A stretch of 64,000 nt of DNA from Protula sp. h YS-2021 (GCA_949752745.1 OX457026.1:30876116-30940115), one strand, 5' to 3'. Counted from the stretch's first letter, positions 1 through 13,800 are shown. Notes: generated by a model from the letters alone, not told the origin. Made by a program: numbers and translations.

Positions 1-480
1 GAGGCATCCCTAAGGGGTCTTGCATACGGCTTGTGTTTTTCTAGGCGATCGGATGATTTTTGAATTTTTGGCGAATTTTTGAAGAAAAAATTTTAAAATG
101 TATCCCCTCTTGCATTTTTGACCCGATGTCATTTATTTTTGGTATGAGGCACCCCTAAGGGGTCATGCATACGGGTTGTGCTTTTTTAGTCGATCGAACA
201 ATTTTTGTATTTTTGGGGAATTTTTGAAGCAAAAATTTCGAAAATAATTCAAAATGCGTCAACTCCTACAGTTTTGATTCGATGTCAATTATTTTTGGTG
301 TGAGGCATCCCTAAGCGGTCATGGATACGGCGTGTGCTTTTTTAGTCGATCGGGTGATTTTTGAATTTTTGGCGAATTTTTTAAGAAAAAATTTTAAAAT
401 GCATCCCCTCTTGCATTTTTGACCCGATGTCATTTATTGTTTGTAAGAGGCACCCCTAAAGTGTCATGCATACGGCTTGT
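1..480. repeat. Tandem repeat, about 150-bp unit
   Basis: Four imperfect copies start near 1, 145, 302 and 448, each opening with a variant of GAGGCATCCCTAAGGGGTC and followed by a T/A-rich half with long A and T runs. Spacing is 144-157 bp. No coding content. Diverged copies of the same unit recur at about 12540-12880 inside the last SCLY intron. Confidence 0.85.
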
Positions 481-962
481 GCTTTTTTAGCCCAGTTGGT
501 TTTTCAGCCAACAGGACTATACAGAGAGGGACAAGTGTCGTCCGTCCGTCTGTCTTGCCCTCCGTCTGTCCGTCCCGCGACCGTTAAAAGTGGAATAACT
601 TTATTTTTTATCCGATTCTTACCAAATTTTAAACACGAGTTCCTAACCCTTTACTGCATTAGGAATTTTTTTATTTTTTGGTTTAAACCATTTTTGGCGA
701 TTTTATTGCTAATTTGGGCAAAATACGAAAAAACGTATCTAGTCCCTCATTTTTCAAAAAAGAACTTTTTTCGATTTTTGAATTTCGACTTGTTTTTGAA
801 TTTACTGAGCTTCGAAGTTTGCAGATTTTAAAAATTGGGAAATTTCCATTTTTCTTCTTAAAAAAGCAAAGTTTCAGTTTGCAGAGGGGCACAATATGTT
901 ACATGCAAGTACTTCTGGTTGGTCTTTTCAGTAATTTTGTTATCAGTGGGTCAGTTCTATGA
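480..962. repeat. Dispersed repeat with GTCC/GTCT-rich core
   Basis: A short hairpin (CCCAGTTGGTTTTTCAGCCAACAGG) is followed by a CCGTCCGTCTGTC-type stretch and AT-rich sequence. The same architecture, a hairpin plus a GACGGACGG stretch, appears near 20030-20420. The ORFs here are low-complexity and I do not regard them as genes. Confidence 0.45.
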
Positions 963-967
963 TATTT

Positions 968-3900
968 TCAAGTGGGCGATAATAGGGAACATTGGGCGAT
1001 AATGCAAGAAAGTTGTAATTTTCGCTTTGAAAGTGCAGGAATCAATTGTATGACCCGAAAATATGATAAATGGGATATTTTTCGGGTGGGCGATAGTAGG
1101 GAACATTGGGCGATAATGTAAGAAAGTTGTAATTTTCGCTTTAAAAGTGCAGGAATCAATTGTATGACCCGAAAATATGATAAATGTGACATTTTACGGC
1201 TGGGCGATAATAGGGAACATTGGGCGATAATGCAAGAAAGTTGTAATTTTCGCATTAAAAGTGCAGGAATCAATTCTATGACCCGAAAATATGATAAATA
1301 TGATATTTTTCGGGTGGGCGATAATAGGGAACATTGGGCGATAATGTAAGAAAATTGTAATTTTCGCTTTAAAAGTGCAGGAATCAATTGTATTATCGGA
1401 AAATATGATAAATGTGGTATTTTTCGGGTGGGCGATAATAGGGAACATTGGGCGATAATACAAGAAAATTGTAATTTTCGCTTTAAAAGTGCAGGAATCA
1501 ATTGTATTATCGGAAAATATGATAAATGTGGTATTTTTCGGGTGGGCGATAATAGGGAACATTGGGCGATAATACAAGAAATTGCAATTTTCGCTTTTAA
1601 AGTACAGGAATCGATTGTATGACTCTAAAATATGATAAATATGATATTTTGGGGTGGGCGATATTAGGGAACATTGAGCGATAATGTAAGAAAGTTGTGA
1701 TTTTCGCTTTAAAAGTGCAGGAATCAATTGTATGACCCGAAAATATGATAAATGTGACATTTTACGAGTGGGCGATAATAGGAAACATTGGGCGATAATG
1801 GAAGAAAATTCTAATTTTCGCTTTAAAAGTGCAGGAATCAATTGTATGACCCGAAAATATGATAAATGCGACATTTTACGGGTGGGCGATAATAGGGAAC
1901 ATTGGGCGATAATGGAAGAAAGTTGTAATTTTCGCTTTAAAAGTGTAGGAATCAATTGTATGACCCGAAAATATGATAAATGTGACATCTTACGGGTGGA
2001 CGATAATAGGGAACATTGGGCGATAATGGAAGAAAGTTGTATTTTTCGCTTTAAAAGTGCAGGAATCGATTGTATGAACCGAAAATATGATAAATATGAT
2101 ATTTTTCGGGTGGGCGATAATAGGCAACATTGGGCGATAATGGAAGAAAATTGTAATTTTCGCTTTAAAAGTGCAGGAATCACTTCTATGACCCGAAAAT
2201 ATGATAATTATGATATTTTTTGGGTGGGCGATAATAGGGAACATTGGGCGATAATACAAGGAAATTGTAATTTTCGCTTTTAAAGTGCAGGAATGAAATG
2301 TGTGACCCGAAAATATGATAAATGTGGTATTTTTCAGGTGGGCGATAATGGGAAACATTGGGCGATAATACAAGGAAATTGCAATTTTCGCTTTTAAATG
2401 CAGGAATCAATTGTATGACTGGAAAATATGATAAATGTGGTATTTTTCGTGTGGGCGATAATAGTGAACATTGGGCGATAATAGAAGAAAGTTGTAATTT
2501 TCGCTTTAAAAGTGCAGGAATCAAATGTATGACCCGAAAATATGATAAATATGATATTTTTCGGGTGGGCGATAATAGCAACATTGGGCGTTAATGGAAG
2601 AAAATTGTAATTTTCGCTTTAAAAGTGCAGAAATCACTTCTATGACCCGAAAATATGATAATTATGATATTTTTTGGTCCGTGATAATAGGGAACATTGG
2701 GCGATAATGGAAGAAAATTCTGATTTTCGCATTTAAAGTACAGGAATCAATTGTATGGCCCGAAATTATGATAAGTGTGGTATTTTTCGGGTGGGCGATA
2801 TTAGGGAACATTCGGCGATAATGGAAGAAAGTTGTAATTTTCACTTTAAAAGTGCACGAATCAATTGTATTATCCGAAAATATGATAAATATGATATTTT
2901 TCGAGTGGGCGATAATAGGGAACATTGGGCGACAATGCAAGAAAGTTGTAATTTTCGTTTGAAAGTGCAGGAATCAATTATATGACCCGAAAATATGATA
3001 AATATGATATATTTCGGGTGGGCGGTAATAGCGAATATTGAGCATTATGCAAGAAAGTTGTAATTTTTATTTTAAAGGTGCAGGAAGCAATTATATGACC
3101 CGAAAATATGATAAATATGATATTTTTCGGGTGGGCGATAATGGGGAACTTTGGGCGATAATGCAAGAAAGTTGTAATTTTCGTTTAAAAGTGCAGGAAT
3201 CAATTATATGACCCGAAAATATGATAAATATGATATATTTCGGGTGGGCGATAATAGGGAACATTGCGTGATGATGCAAGAAAGTTGCAGTTTTCGCTTT
3301 TTAAGTGCAGGAATCAATCCTATGACCCGAAAATATGATAAATATGGTATTTTTCGGCCAGGCGATAATAGAGAACATTGATCGATAATGCGAGAAAGTC
3401 TTAATTTTCGCCTTAAAAGTGCAGTAATCACTTGACCCTAAAATATGATAAATGTGGGTGGATGATAATAATTCTGTAGCCCGAAAATATGATAATTATG
3501 ATATTTATCGGGTGGCCGATAATAGGGAACATTGGGCGATAATGCAATAGAGTTGTAATTCTGGTTGTAAAAGTACAGGAATTGATTCTGTGACCCGGAA
3601 ATATGATAAATATGATACTTTTCAAGTAGGTGATGTTAGGGAACATATGGCCATATAGAAAGTTGTAATTTTCGCTTAAAAGTGCAGGAATCAATTCTGT
3701 GCCCCGAAAATATAATAAATATGATACTTTTGAAGTAAGCGATAATAGGGAACATTGGGCGATAATGCAAGAAAATTGTAATTTTCGCTTGAAAAGTGCA
3801 GGAATCAATTGTATGACCTGAAAATATGATAAATGTGATATTTTTCGGGTGGGCGATAATAGGGAAATTTGGGCGATAATGCAAGAAAGTTGTAATTTTC

Positions 3901-4160
3901 GCTTTTAAAGTGCAGGAATCAATCCTGTGATTTGGAAACATGATAAATATGATATTTTTTCTTGTAAGGAGCATTGGGCGATAATAGGGAACATAGTGCA
4001 AAAGATTCCTTTTGGTAATGCAACCGGTTTGAATATTAGTTATGGGTGCCTCCGATCATTTATAAGTGGGCGATAATGCAAGAATGTTGTAATTTGTGCA
4101 GAAGTGCAGAAATCAATTCTCTGACCGTAAAATATGATATTTTTCGGGTCGGCGATAAGA
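968..4160. repeat. 114-bp satellite array (about 27 copies)
   Basis: The unit contains CCGAAAATATGATAAA, GGGCGATAATAGGGAAC and TTTTCGCTTTAAAAGTGCAG. Anchor positions 1051, 1165 and 1279 give a 114-bp period, kept for most of the array and loosening after about 3400. Because 114 is 38 codons, long reading frames stay open: up to 329 codons on the minus strand (1194-2183) and 183 on the plus strand (1732-2283), both showing a 38-residue periodicity. I see no start context, splice site or domain marking it as a gene. Unit-to-unit changes are spread evenly, as in satellite DNA. Confidence 0.9.
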
Positions 4161-4840
4161 TGGTATCATTAATAGATGCTGAATACTAGCCACCACAGAA
4201 TTTCAAAGGTCAAGAAAACACTGCCAATGTCAAAGATCGAAACCTCTCAAACTCTTAAAGTTGCACGTTTTTGTGTCATAGTTACTGTACCAAATGTTGT
4301 GATGCTACTGTAAATAATGGTGAGTACTGTCCCAGACAAAACTTCAAAGGAACAAATGACTGAGACACGATCCCGTCACTAGCCTCTTTTTCATTTTTCC
4401 CACGCAAATTAGAATTAATTAGGGTCCACATGTTTTTGACGAAGCCCCCGCTTTGAAGTTTACCAGGGCATTTGGAGTACGCCTGTCAGGGTAGACTATC
4501 CAGGGTCTGGATATTCCTCACCCGATCATTTATTGATTTTTAATTAAACGCTGGCCTAGTACCACCCTGGATAGGAATTTCCAAATGCTGTATCCACGTT
4601 TAAATAATCGTATGCAACTATAGGCTCGAAATAAGTGTATGTAAGAAAGGACTTTATTTAAATTTTGGAGTTCCACTTCTCTTTGATCTCAAAAACAAAT
4701 TGGAGAAAAATTCCTGTTTTTACATATATATTATTATTTTACAAATATCGTACCGTGTTCTGGATAGGATGTTCCAAAACTGTATGCACATTTTTGCGAA
4801 CTGTGCATTAACGCAGCTTAAATAACATGCGCACTATTCA
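4161..4840. other. No gene seen between satellite arrays
   Basis: Non-coding sequence. The first part (to about 4160) is a decayed edge of the 114-bp array. The rest is AT-rich unique-looking DNA with stops in all frames and no splice-bordered exon that I can recognise. Confidence 0.6.
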
Positions 4841-5710
4841 AAATAAGAACTACGCATCAACACAACTTAAATAAACATGTGCACTGGTCCAGAATAAGAA
4901 CCGCGCATCAACTCAAGTTAAAGAAATATGCGCATTGGCCTGAAATAAGAACCGCGCATCGACGCACGTTAAATAAATATTTGCACTGGTCCAAAATAAG
5001 CACCGCGCATCAACGCAAGTTAAATAAACATGCGCACTGGTCCGAAATTCGAAGCGCGCATCAACGCAAGTTAAATAAACATTCGGAATGGTCTAAAATT
5101 CGAAATACTCATCAACGCAAGTTGAATAAACATGCGCACTGGTCCGAAATGCAAACTGCCCACCAACGCAAGTTAAATAAACATATGTACAGGTCCAGAA
5201 TAAGCACCGTGCATCGACGCAACATAAATAAACATACAAACTGGTCCGAAATGCGAACTGCGCATCAAGGCAACCTAAGGAAACTTGTGCACTTGTCCAA
5301 AATAAGTACCGCTCATCAACGCAAGTATAATAAACATGTGCATTTGTCTGAAGTAGAAACCGCGCATCGACGCAAGTTAAATAAACTTGCGCACTGGTCT
5401 GAAATAAGAACCGCACATCAACACAAGGCGAACAAACATGCCCACTGATCCGAAATAAGAACCGCACATCAACACAAGGTAAATAAACATGGGCACTGAT
5501 CCGAAATAAGAACCGCTCATCAACAAAAGGTAAATAAACATGCGTGCTAGTCCGAAATGCGAATCGCGCATCAACGCAAGTTAAATAAACATGCGCACTG
5601 TTCCAAAATGAGAGCCGCGCATTAACGCAAATTAAATAAACATGCGCACTTGTCTGAATAAGAACCGAGGCAAGTTACATAAATATGCGCACTGGTCCGA
5701 AATGCGAGCG
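4820..5710. repeat. 51-bp satellite array (about 17 copies)
   Basis: The unit has the form TGCGCACTGGTCCGAAATAAG, ACCGCGCATCAACGCAAG, TTAAATAAACA. Anchors at 5031, 5082 and 5133 give exactly 51 bp. That is 17 codons, so a plus-strand frame of 189 codons (4879-5448) and a minus-strand frame of 124 codons (5093-5467) remain open with a 17-residue repeat. The plus frame is rich in H, K and R with a regular Trp. An isolated copy pair lies at about 12906-12995 in the last SCLY intron. Confidence 0.88.
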
Positions 5711-6047
5711 TTGTTCGAAGGTATCTAGGGCAGTCTACAAGAGATGCAAAAATCTGTTTCCCATTTTTCTAGGAAACAAATCTTTGTATGTATTTATCGG
5801 TCTAATTATTGAGCTACCCTTTTGCCGTCTGATCTTTTGAAGCCCAAATTTTCAGGGACATTCCCTTGCTCATGCACGCTGGAATCGGTCTTTTTGCTTT
5901 TCGTAAGCTGGGACTTTGTCCTTGGACAAACTTGTTTTGGTTTTCGTGATCAATCCGAAGCGAAGAACAGTGACTTTTTAATCCAGAAATGCAACGCATA
6001 ATGGTTGCAGTAAGGTTTGCAAGCCTGCTTCGCTTGCCAAACGATTA
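5711..6047. other. No gene seen
   Basis: AT-rich sequence between the 51-bp satellite and an inverted-repeat element. Short ORFs only, none with recognisable motifs. The missing upstream SCLY exons are not visible here. Confidence 0.5.
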
Positions 6048-6726
6048 CAGCCCAGTTTACCTACGGCTCTTAGGGCCCACGGCTCATAATGTCTACGGCT
6101 CATTAAGCGTACGATTTCAAATTTGACTTGAAGTGAAATTACTACAGGTGGTAAATTCATCTTTTTTCATGCCTTTATTTTTTTCCAAAGCACCCTTGTG
6201 TAATGAACTCGACACAACAGTCTAATTACACACTTACAAAACTAAAATTTAACGCTTAGAACTAATAGCTAATATAAAGTTTCTCAATTGTACTTAAAAT
6301 CTAGCACTTATACAAAGCAATAACAAAATCGTACTTAAAGTGCTGTCTGAGCTCAGTTGCAATTTAGCTCTTTGGAATGAAGCCCAATCGACAGAAAATT
6401 ACATGTTATTGCACTTAAAGCTAACTCTCAACTCTATTGCAATTCACCCTACATTGCAAACATTACAAATTACTAATTGCAAGCAAGGAATCAAGCACTC
6501 CTAAAATTACGTCTTCTATAACCTCAATAATTGACTCTAACTTAGTAGTCAATTGCAATTACACCAGCTGGCTTTTACAAAGGGACATCTTAAGTGTTCA
6601 GTAACCGCACTCTCTGCAGTCGCTCTAACCGAAGAACTGGCCTGCTCTGAAATTATGAGATGTGTTGAAAATACAGAAGTTCTTCCACATAACCGTAGGC
6701 ATCATGAGCCGTAGGCCAACTGTTCA
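6048..6726. repeat. Possible MITE-like element with CTACGGCTC inverted ends
   Basis: The left side (about 6055-6105) has repeated CTACGGCTC / CCACGGCTCATAATG motifs. The right side (about 6690-6722) has ACCGTAGGCATCATGAGCCGTAGG, its approximate reverse complement. The interior is AT-rich and non-coding. I could not define a target-site duplication, so the boundaries are approximate. Confidence 0.4.
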
Positions 6727-7042
6727 TTCACAAGTCAAACAGCCACACTGTTGATTACATAAATGATGTGTGCTTTATTTGCAAGGTATGTTTTTACAAA
6801 AGTGTAACTAGCAAGGTATGTTTTTACAAAGGTTTCGAACTGGCAATAAAGTTTCTTACAAAGGTTTCGGAATCTGAAATAAGTGTCTTGTCTGAAAAAG
6901 AAAAGCAAATGCAAAATCAAGCTGAAAAGTTTTTAAAATTCTGCTCAAAAAGAAAAGTTATTTTAAAAATATTATTTCTTGGCCGAGTGTTTAATATTTC
7001 GCATTTGAGAAATAGGTTCTCGTTTGTTTGATACTTTTCTAG

Positions 7043-7114
7043 GCGTTAAGGCAAAGGCCGTCATTGAGAATGCAAGGCATTGGGTAGCTAAAGTCATTGG
7101 TGCAAGGCCTAGTG
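7043..7114 (+). CDS. SCLY: SCLY exon (first in window)
   Basis: Begins after TTTTCTAG in phase 1 and ends before GTGAGT. It encodes the helix [20 protein letters not shown] that leads into the SGGTE cofactor loop of the next exon. Confidence 0.85.
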
Positions 7115-7835
7115 GTGAGTCTAGCTGAATAACAATAATTTCTGGATTCGATACTTTTTCTTCTTCTTCTTCTTTTTAAGTGCTATCATGAAATAGAGTG
7201 AACTTGTAGTTTTCAGCTTCATGCGTCAAAATAACTAAGTGGTGAAAATAACGAGGAAATATTCTGAAATACCAAAAGGAAAAAATGCCAGTGTACGAGT
7301 GGCACAAAACTGGTAAACAACGACGTATTTCTAGTCACAGATGGGTTTTCTAAATTTATGATATTTTTTTGCAAATCTGTTACACCGAATTGGAAGCTTT
7401 GATTTGATGCACAGCAGAATGTGCTTATCTGAAAAGTTCGTACTTTCCATATATATGTGTGACTTTACTGTGTGACAGTAGCTGTTTTAATGATATTGCT
7501 CTCGTTCACTGCAGATATCGTCTTCAATTCTGGAGGTACTGAAGGAAATAACACAGTATTGCGCAGTGCTATCGAATACTTTCATAATAAATACACAAAG
7601 CCGCATGCGGTTAAACACCTCAGAACGACTGAAAATGGCGAGAGAATCGTGTTGCCCCACATTATCACTTCAAATGTAGAGCATGATTCCATTGAAAAAG
7701 TGTTGAGATATTTTGAAAAAGAAAGTATAGCAGGTTTGTTTATTAATTCATTCCTTTTGTATTTTAAGTCCCGCGAATAGCACATCTATGGCTTAACATG
7801 ACTGCATAAATTTTTATATTATATATTTATTCTTG

Positions 7836-7879
<44 letters not shown>

Positions 7880-10800
7880 TCTGCTTAGGAATTGCAGATT
7901 TGCGGTTACGTCTTCGTAAATTATGAGAAAACGGGTTAAATTTAAAAATCGTCAGAATCACAGCTTGGCGTAGGACACCTGCAGTACGCCGACGCGATCA
8001 TAACAGCACTGTTAACTGTGTCTTTAACAACAGAGGTGACGTACGTCGGGGTGTCACGGAGTACGGGGCGCATTGAGGTCAAGGACGTGTTGGCGGCCAT
8101 AAAGCACAACACATGTCTCGTCACCGTCATGCTGGCCAATAACGAGACTGGTATAATCATGGTAAACCAGATTTCACATTATTAAAAATCATGTACAGAA
8201 AAACTTCTTTGTAGCGACCGTGTTCATTGTATAGAGGTCTCTATTTAGGGACTGCATTCCGATAAATTCGGTTTTCAAACTAAATGATGTTCATTAATTT
8301 AGAGTTTGATTAAACGGATGTGTTTACTAACGCAGATTCGAATGTAATCTGTATATAGTAGACGAGAAATCAAAAGTTACGTGTACGAGTCACCAAAAAG
8401 GTGCTGGTGTCGTCTTTTTGGAATGGATTTGTTTTCTAATAGCCTGTTGCAGACATAAGCCGGGCAGTGAGGAAGCTGGAGAGGGACCTGCCCATTCTCC
8501 TGCACTCGGATGCGGCCCAGGCCATCGGCAAAATACCCGTGGATGCCACGCGGCTCGGCGTCCATTATCTCACTGTTGTCGGTCATAAAGTCAGTTTGCC
8601 TTTTCTTGTACAGGGTGTTGCAAAAGAAAAGTGCGTATAGGATGCTTCGTAAAGGAATATAACGTACAGAGTGTTCCAAAAAGTAAAATGATGTAGAGTG
8701 TATTCCAAAAAGAAAAATGACGTAACCTTAGTGCGTTCTGTATTACAGCAGATCTATTCAAGTAATTTGGACTTGGTGTGCTGTTGTAAGAAGTGTTACT
8801 TTATGTTCTTGTACTAACTGCTCCTTTGCTTAATTTAAAGGTTTATGCGATGTGATATGTCATTCTATAGTTACATTACACTGTAAAGATCCTGGTGCAC
8901 TCGGAATAATAGCTATGTGATTTATGTGAACGAACTCCAGCAATATATTGTCGGAAATAGAAAAAGTGTGTGGTACAGTTCCCTGAAGTCTGTCTGAATA
9001 TACCATTGCCCTTAAAGAAATTTCATAAGTTTAAATTCAACATATCCAAACACATTCGCCCAAAATACACCCCCCCCTCCCCTGGCTCCCGGCATTTTAG
9101 TCACGTGATATTGCAGTTCTATGGACCACGGATCGGGGCACTATATGTGAGGGACTTGGACACGCAAGAGACGCCTTACACGGCCTTAATGCATGGCGGC
9201 GGTCAAGAGAAGAACTATAGATCCGGGTCAGGACTTTTTCTTATTTCTTATGGAGAGCGAGTGATTTCTCTCTTGATGGTAATGTAAGTACAGACTTTTG
9301 AAAAAAAAAACTCGGTGTTATTGTTGTCAGTTTTATAACCCACAAAATCATATGATTGCTGAAAGAAATAGCCATGCCACTCCTTCCTCCTCCTGGATAG
9401 TGGTTATACATAATCTCAGCCGCTAAATGTCATCGTTGATAGTTGATGTAATCAAGTCCGCGAAACATTGAAGACGTAAATATGAGTGCAGCAGATGGAC
9501 ATGCTTTGTTTTGTTTCAGGACGGAAAACACAGGCATGATTGCGGGACTTGGAAAGGTAAAAACTTTGTGACTTGATCGGAACCACAGAACTGTTCCTGC
9601 TTGTGTGTTTTATTTTTGTTCGGTGGGGGGAGAGGGGAGGGGGGTGGGGGATTTTTTAAATGTGATTCTTGTGCAGGAGAAGGTTCATAAATCAATGATA
9701 ACGGGAAGAAACAAAAGATTCTACTTCTCGCTATTTATATGGCAGATGTAAATAAAAATTGGAAACAGGAGCTGTTTCATTTAACCTAGTTTGAGTTGTC
9801 GAGAATGTGCTACGTTTAATTTTGATTAGAAAGACGGCTTCTACTGACCAGGTAAACGGTGTTGGTAACTGAAATGGGTACATTTTTGAGCTGTGCTTTA
9901 TAAAAATACCTATAAATTATTACTCATTTTTTTTTTGTTCTTGGAATTCGCACTTCTTGAATACGCATTGAATTGAAAATCTGAAGTTAGTTGAACTACA
10001 TTGTGTCATCTTGGTGATTTCGTTGAAGGCCGCCGAGTTGGTGTGTTTACACCTTCAAGAATATCAACAACACCAGAAAAAAATAAGAAACTATTTAGAA
10101 ACTAAACTATTGGTGAGTTATTTGCATGGAGAAAATATATAGTAGTGATTGTTGTCATGTGCTAAAAATAAGTCGAGAAAGGTCAACATTGTAAAAGTTT
10201 TGAAGTTTGACATTTTACAGCTAGAATTATAGTGTGTGTGACCGTATACCCTCAAAGGTTCAGAAGTAAATGTTTTCTGTGACAAGTCGGTTGTGTGTGC
10301 TGATGTGTTTCGATTCATTTCGTAGGAAACATTTGGAAAGTCGATTCACTTTAACGCCAAGTACGACGACACGGAGAGACTACCAAATGTGTGCAATTGT
10401 TCCATTGAAGGCAGCGCCTTAAAAGGTTGTAAATACAAAAGTGATGCATATCACTGGCCGGCTGCCAATGGGCAAAGCTCCTTACACATACTTCAAGCTT
10501 GTTGATAAAATCGATGACCGAAAGAGAAAAAACTTACTTTAGTGATACCTCGAAGGCTAAGGTTTCCTCTTTGGAGCTTTGCATTCACGACTGCCCAAAT
10601 TGCCCGTCTTGCCTGTGGCGTTTGGCAATTCGAGCCCCCTTCCATCTTATGGCTCCTATGTTTACGAATTGCCAATATGCCAAGAAAACATGATAAAGTC
10701 GCCATCTGGTTCTGCTTTGTTTTATCATATAAAAAATTGATCGAAACAGTAAAATGCCTGTTTTTATACTGTTGCCGTTTTTAAGAACTTTTTTCTTCGT

Positions 10801-13800
10801 TTTTTTTTCCTTTATATTTTTGCTAGTAGCGACATACCTTTGGTGAGACATTTGCGGGGACGTTGTGTTTGTAGGCCATGCGGTGCTGTCACACTGCACA
10901 CGTGTACAGGCGTCAGTGGGTGCTGCCTGCCATTCCTCTGGCAGACACAGGTCAGACTTTCCAGCAACCTTTTTGACGTCACCGCGGACACGCCGTGCAA
11001 CAGGGTGGGGGGAGGGGGGTTGGGGGTGGGGGGGGTTGACTGAAATTATTTTTTGAATATGAGGTATTGTCCCTGTTTTGTGTATACGTTACATTCATCA
11101 AGTATTTCATGAAATCCCTGGAGAATCCGTATCATGAGTAATTTCTTTGAAATTTTGGCCGTTTTAAAAGAAAAACATTGCGTATAACCGATGATAGGCG
11201 AGCTGTAACGATACAGTATGAACCGGCGTTGTGATATCAGTATCAAATATAATAAGCAGGAAACTGATGACAAGTGAATGCCTGACGCTGTCTTCATTAC
11301 GAAGGAAAAATTAGGTTTTACGTTGGTACCTACGCAATTGATTGATCATTGGAAAAATGATAACTGAATAAAATAAAGTTTATTTTCGATTGAAACGGTC
11401 TCGGGCGTATGCTTACGGCACGTTTCACTTAGTGAAAGAGCGACACTGTCCCTGGATTGTAATCGGTTGAAACAACCCTCTAAGCTCTTCCTTGTGCTCA
11501 CTAACCAAGTGGCTACCTTTGGGAGTTGTTGTTATGTGTAAGTCACACTTTTTCACTTCTTGTCACATCAGTAGAGGGGGCCTCTCTTGAAAAATTACTT
11601 TTTTTGGCGATCCGCCAAAAATTGGCCAAATATGAGGCATTTTTTAAAGTTTTTGGCTTCCAGTTTTCAAAATGTTTCTACCATAATTTTGATTGGATTC
11701 CCTTCCAATTTTGTACGGTTGTTCTCTACGCAGGCCTCTCTTGGAAAACCATTTTTTTGTGATCCTCCAAAAATCGGCTAAATGGCTTGCATTGAAACTT
11801 TTTTTTTCCTTCGCCAATTTTCAAAATGCTTATTCTCCCACAATTTTGATCAGATTTTCTTTAAATTCTGTGCGAATATTCTTTAGATAGGCCTGTCTTG
11901 AAAAATTACTTTTTTTTGTCGATCTGCCAAAAATTGGCCGAAGGAGGAGCATTATTTAATTTTTTAGCGTTAAGTTTTCAGAATGCTTCTCTCAAATTTT
12001 GATTGAATTCCTTTGCAATCTTGCACCCTTGTTCTTTAGATAGGCCTTTCTTGAAAAGTTACTTTTTTCGGTGATGCGCCAAAAATTGACTAAATGGGGG
12101 GCTTCATGATTTTGTGGTTGCCAATTTTCAAAATGCTTCTTTTCACACAATTTTGTTAAGATTTTCGTTAAATTTTGTACGAATGTTCTTTAGGTAGGCC
12201 TCTCTTGAAAGATTACTTTTTCTGGCGATCCTCCAAAAATTGGTCAAGTGGGGGGCGGGGGCATTTTTTAAATTTACTGGCTTCCAATTTTCTAAATGCT
12301 TCCTTTCCCATAATCGGGATCGGATTCCTTTCCAATTTTGTACTATTGTTCTCTAGGTAGGCCTCTCTGGAAAAAGTGCTTTCTTTTTTGGCGATCCGCT
12401 AAAAATTGGTTAAGTTGGGGCCATTTTTATCCAAGCTTACGTTACACGTAAGCTGGGGTGTCCCTATCATTTGCAGACGGCATCCCTTAGTTAGTTGTTT
12501 ATTAAGTTTTTTTTTTCAAAATGCATCTTCTCCTACAATTTTGATCCCTTTTCATTTATTTTTGGTATGAGGCATCCCTAGGGGGTTCGTCCATCGATCG
12601 GGTGATTTTTTATTTTTGTAAGAAAAAATTTTAAAATGCATTTCCCCTTACAATTTTTATCCGATATCATTTATTGCTTGTATGACGCATCCCTAAGGGG
12701 TCCTACTTACTTCTTTTGTTTTTTAGTCGATCGGACAATTTTTGCATTTTTGGGAAATTTTTGAAGAAAAAACTTCAAAGTGTATTTCGTTCTACAGTTT
12801 TTATCCGGCTTCATTTATTTTTGGTAAGAGGCATCCCGAGGTGGCTAGGGCATACAGCTTGTGCTTTTTGACTCGATTTGGGGATTTTTGATTTGATATA
12901 GTTTTTGAAATAAACGTGCGCACTGGTCTAAAATAAACACCGCGCATCAACACAAGTTAAATGAACTTGTGCACTAGTCCGAAATAGTAAGCGCACACTT
13001 GTTTTCTACCAATATTTTAATCGGAATGCCCTCATATGTTGCATAAATGTTCACTAGTTCTAGTGATCCACCAAAAATTGGCCAAATGGGAGGCGTTGAG
13101 GGGGGGGGGGGCATTTTTCTTTGACGAATTTCAAAGCCCTTCTTCCACGATTTTGATCGGATTGTCTTCAAATTTTTCACAAGTAATCATTAGGCGGCCC
13201 ACTTACAAAAAGTTACTTTTCTGGTGATCCGCCAAAAATTGGATAAATGGGGACATTTAAAAATATTTAGTAGCCATTTTTCAAAACGCGTCTTGTCCCA
13301 CAATTTGTCCGGATCCCTTTATAAATTTGTACGAATTTTCATCAAGCCGGGTTTAACAGTATGACAACCACTTTTTGGCGACCATGCAAGCTATTGATGG
13401 GTGATTTACTAGATTTTTGCTGGTCACAGTGTCCCTGGACATTCTTGTTTTTTTTACCAGCCCCCTTCGCTATCTCCCTCGTTTGTTGCATTAATGTCTG
13501 CAGGTATTTTGTTATTATGGGCGTTGTGTTTTTGTGGCACGTTCGCCCACAGGCTCCGTGTTATCGTATTTAATGTAAGGGTTACATGCTTGCCAGCCCC
13601 GTCCCGGTTTCACTGTGTTGTCTCATCAGGTATTTGTATTTCATGAATTGTTCAATATAGAAATGAAGCAGCGAAAATGTAGTTTACCAAAAACGTTGCT
13701 GGTTTTATTTGAGTTCAATTGACCGAATCAATTGTTTGATTCCTTGCTTGGACATCATGTGTAGACGGAAGCAGGATCTTAAAGACTAAAGTTTTAGTAT

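Noticed and set aside
1194..2183. 329-codon minus-strand ORF as a protein-coding gene
   Set aside because: It is the 114-bp satellite read in its open frame; 38-residue periodicity and no gene-like context. Kept as a repeat with a finding on coding potential.
1..5710. CRISPR array
   Set aside because: The repeats are contiguous 51- and 114-bp units without unique spacers, and the DNA is animal nuclear DNA.
5711..7042. Search for the missing N-terminal SCLY exons (motif like DYNATTP or NPSS)
   Set aside because: No splice-bordered match was found by eye in any frame; they are probably upstream of the window.
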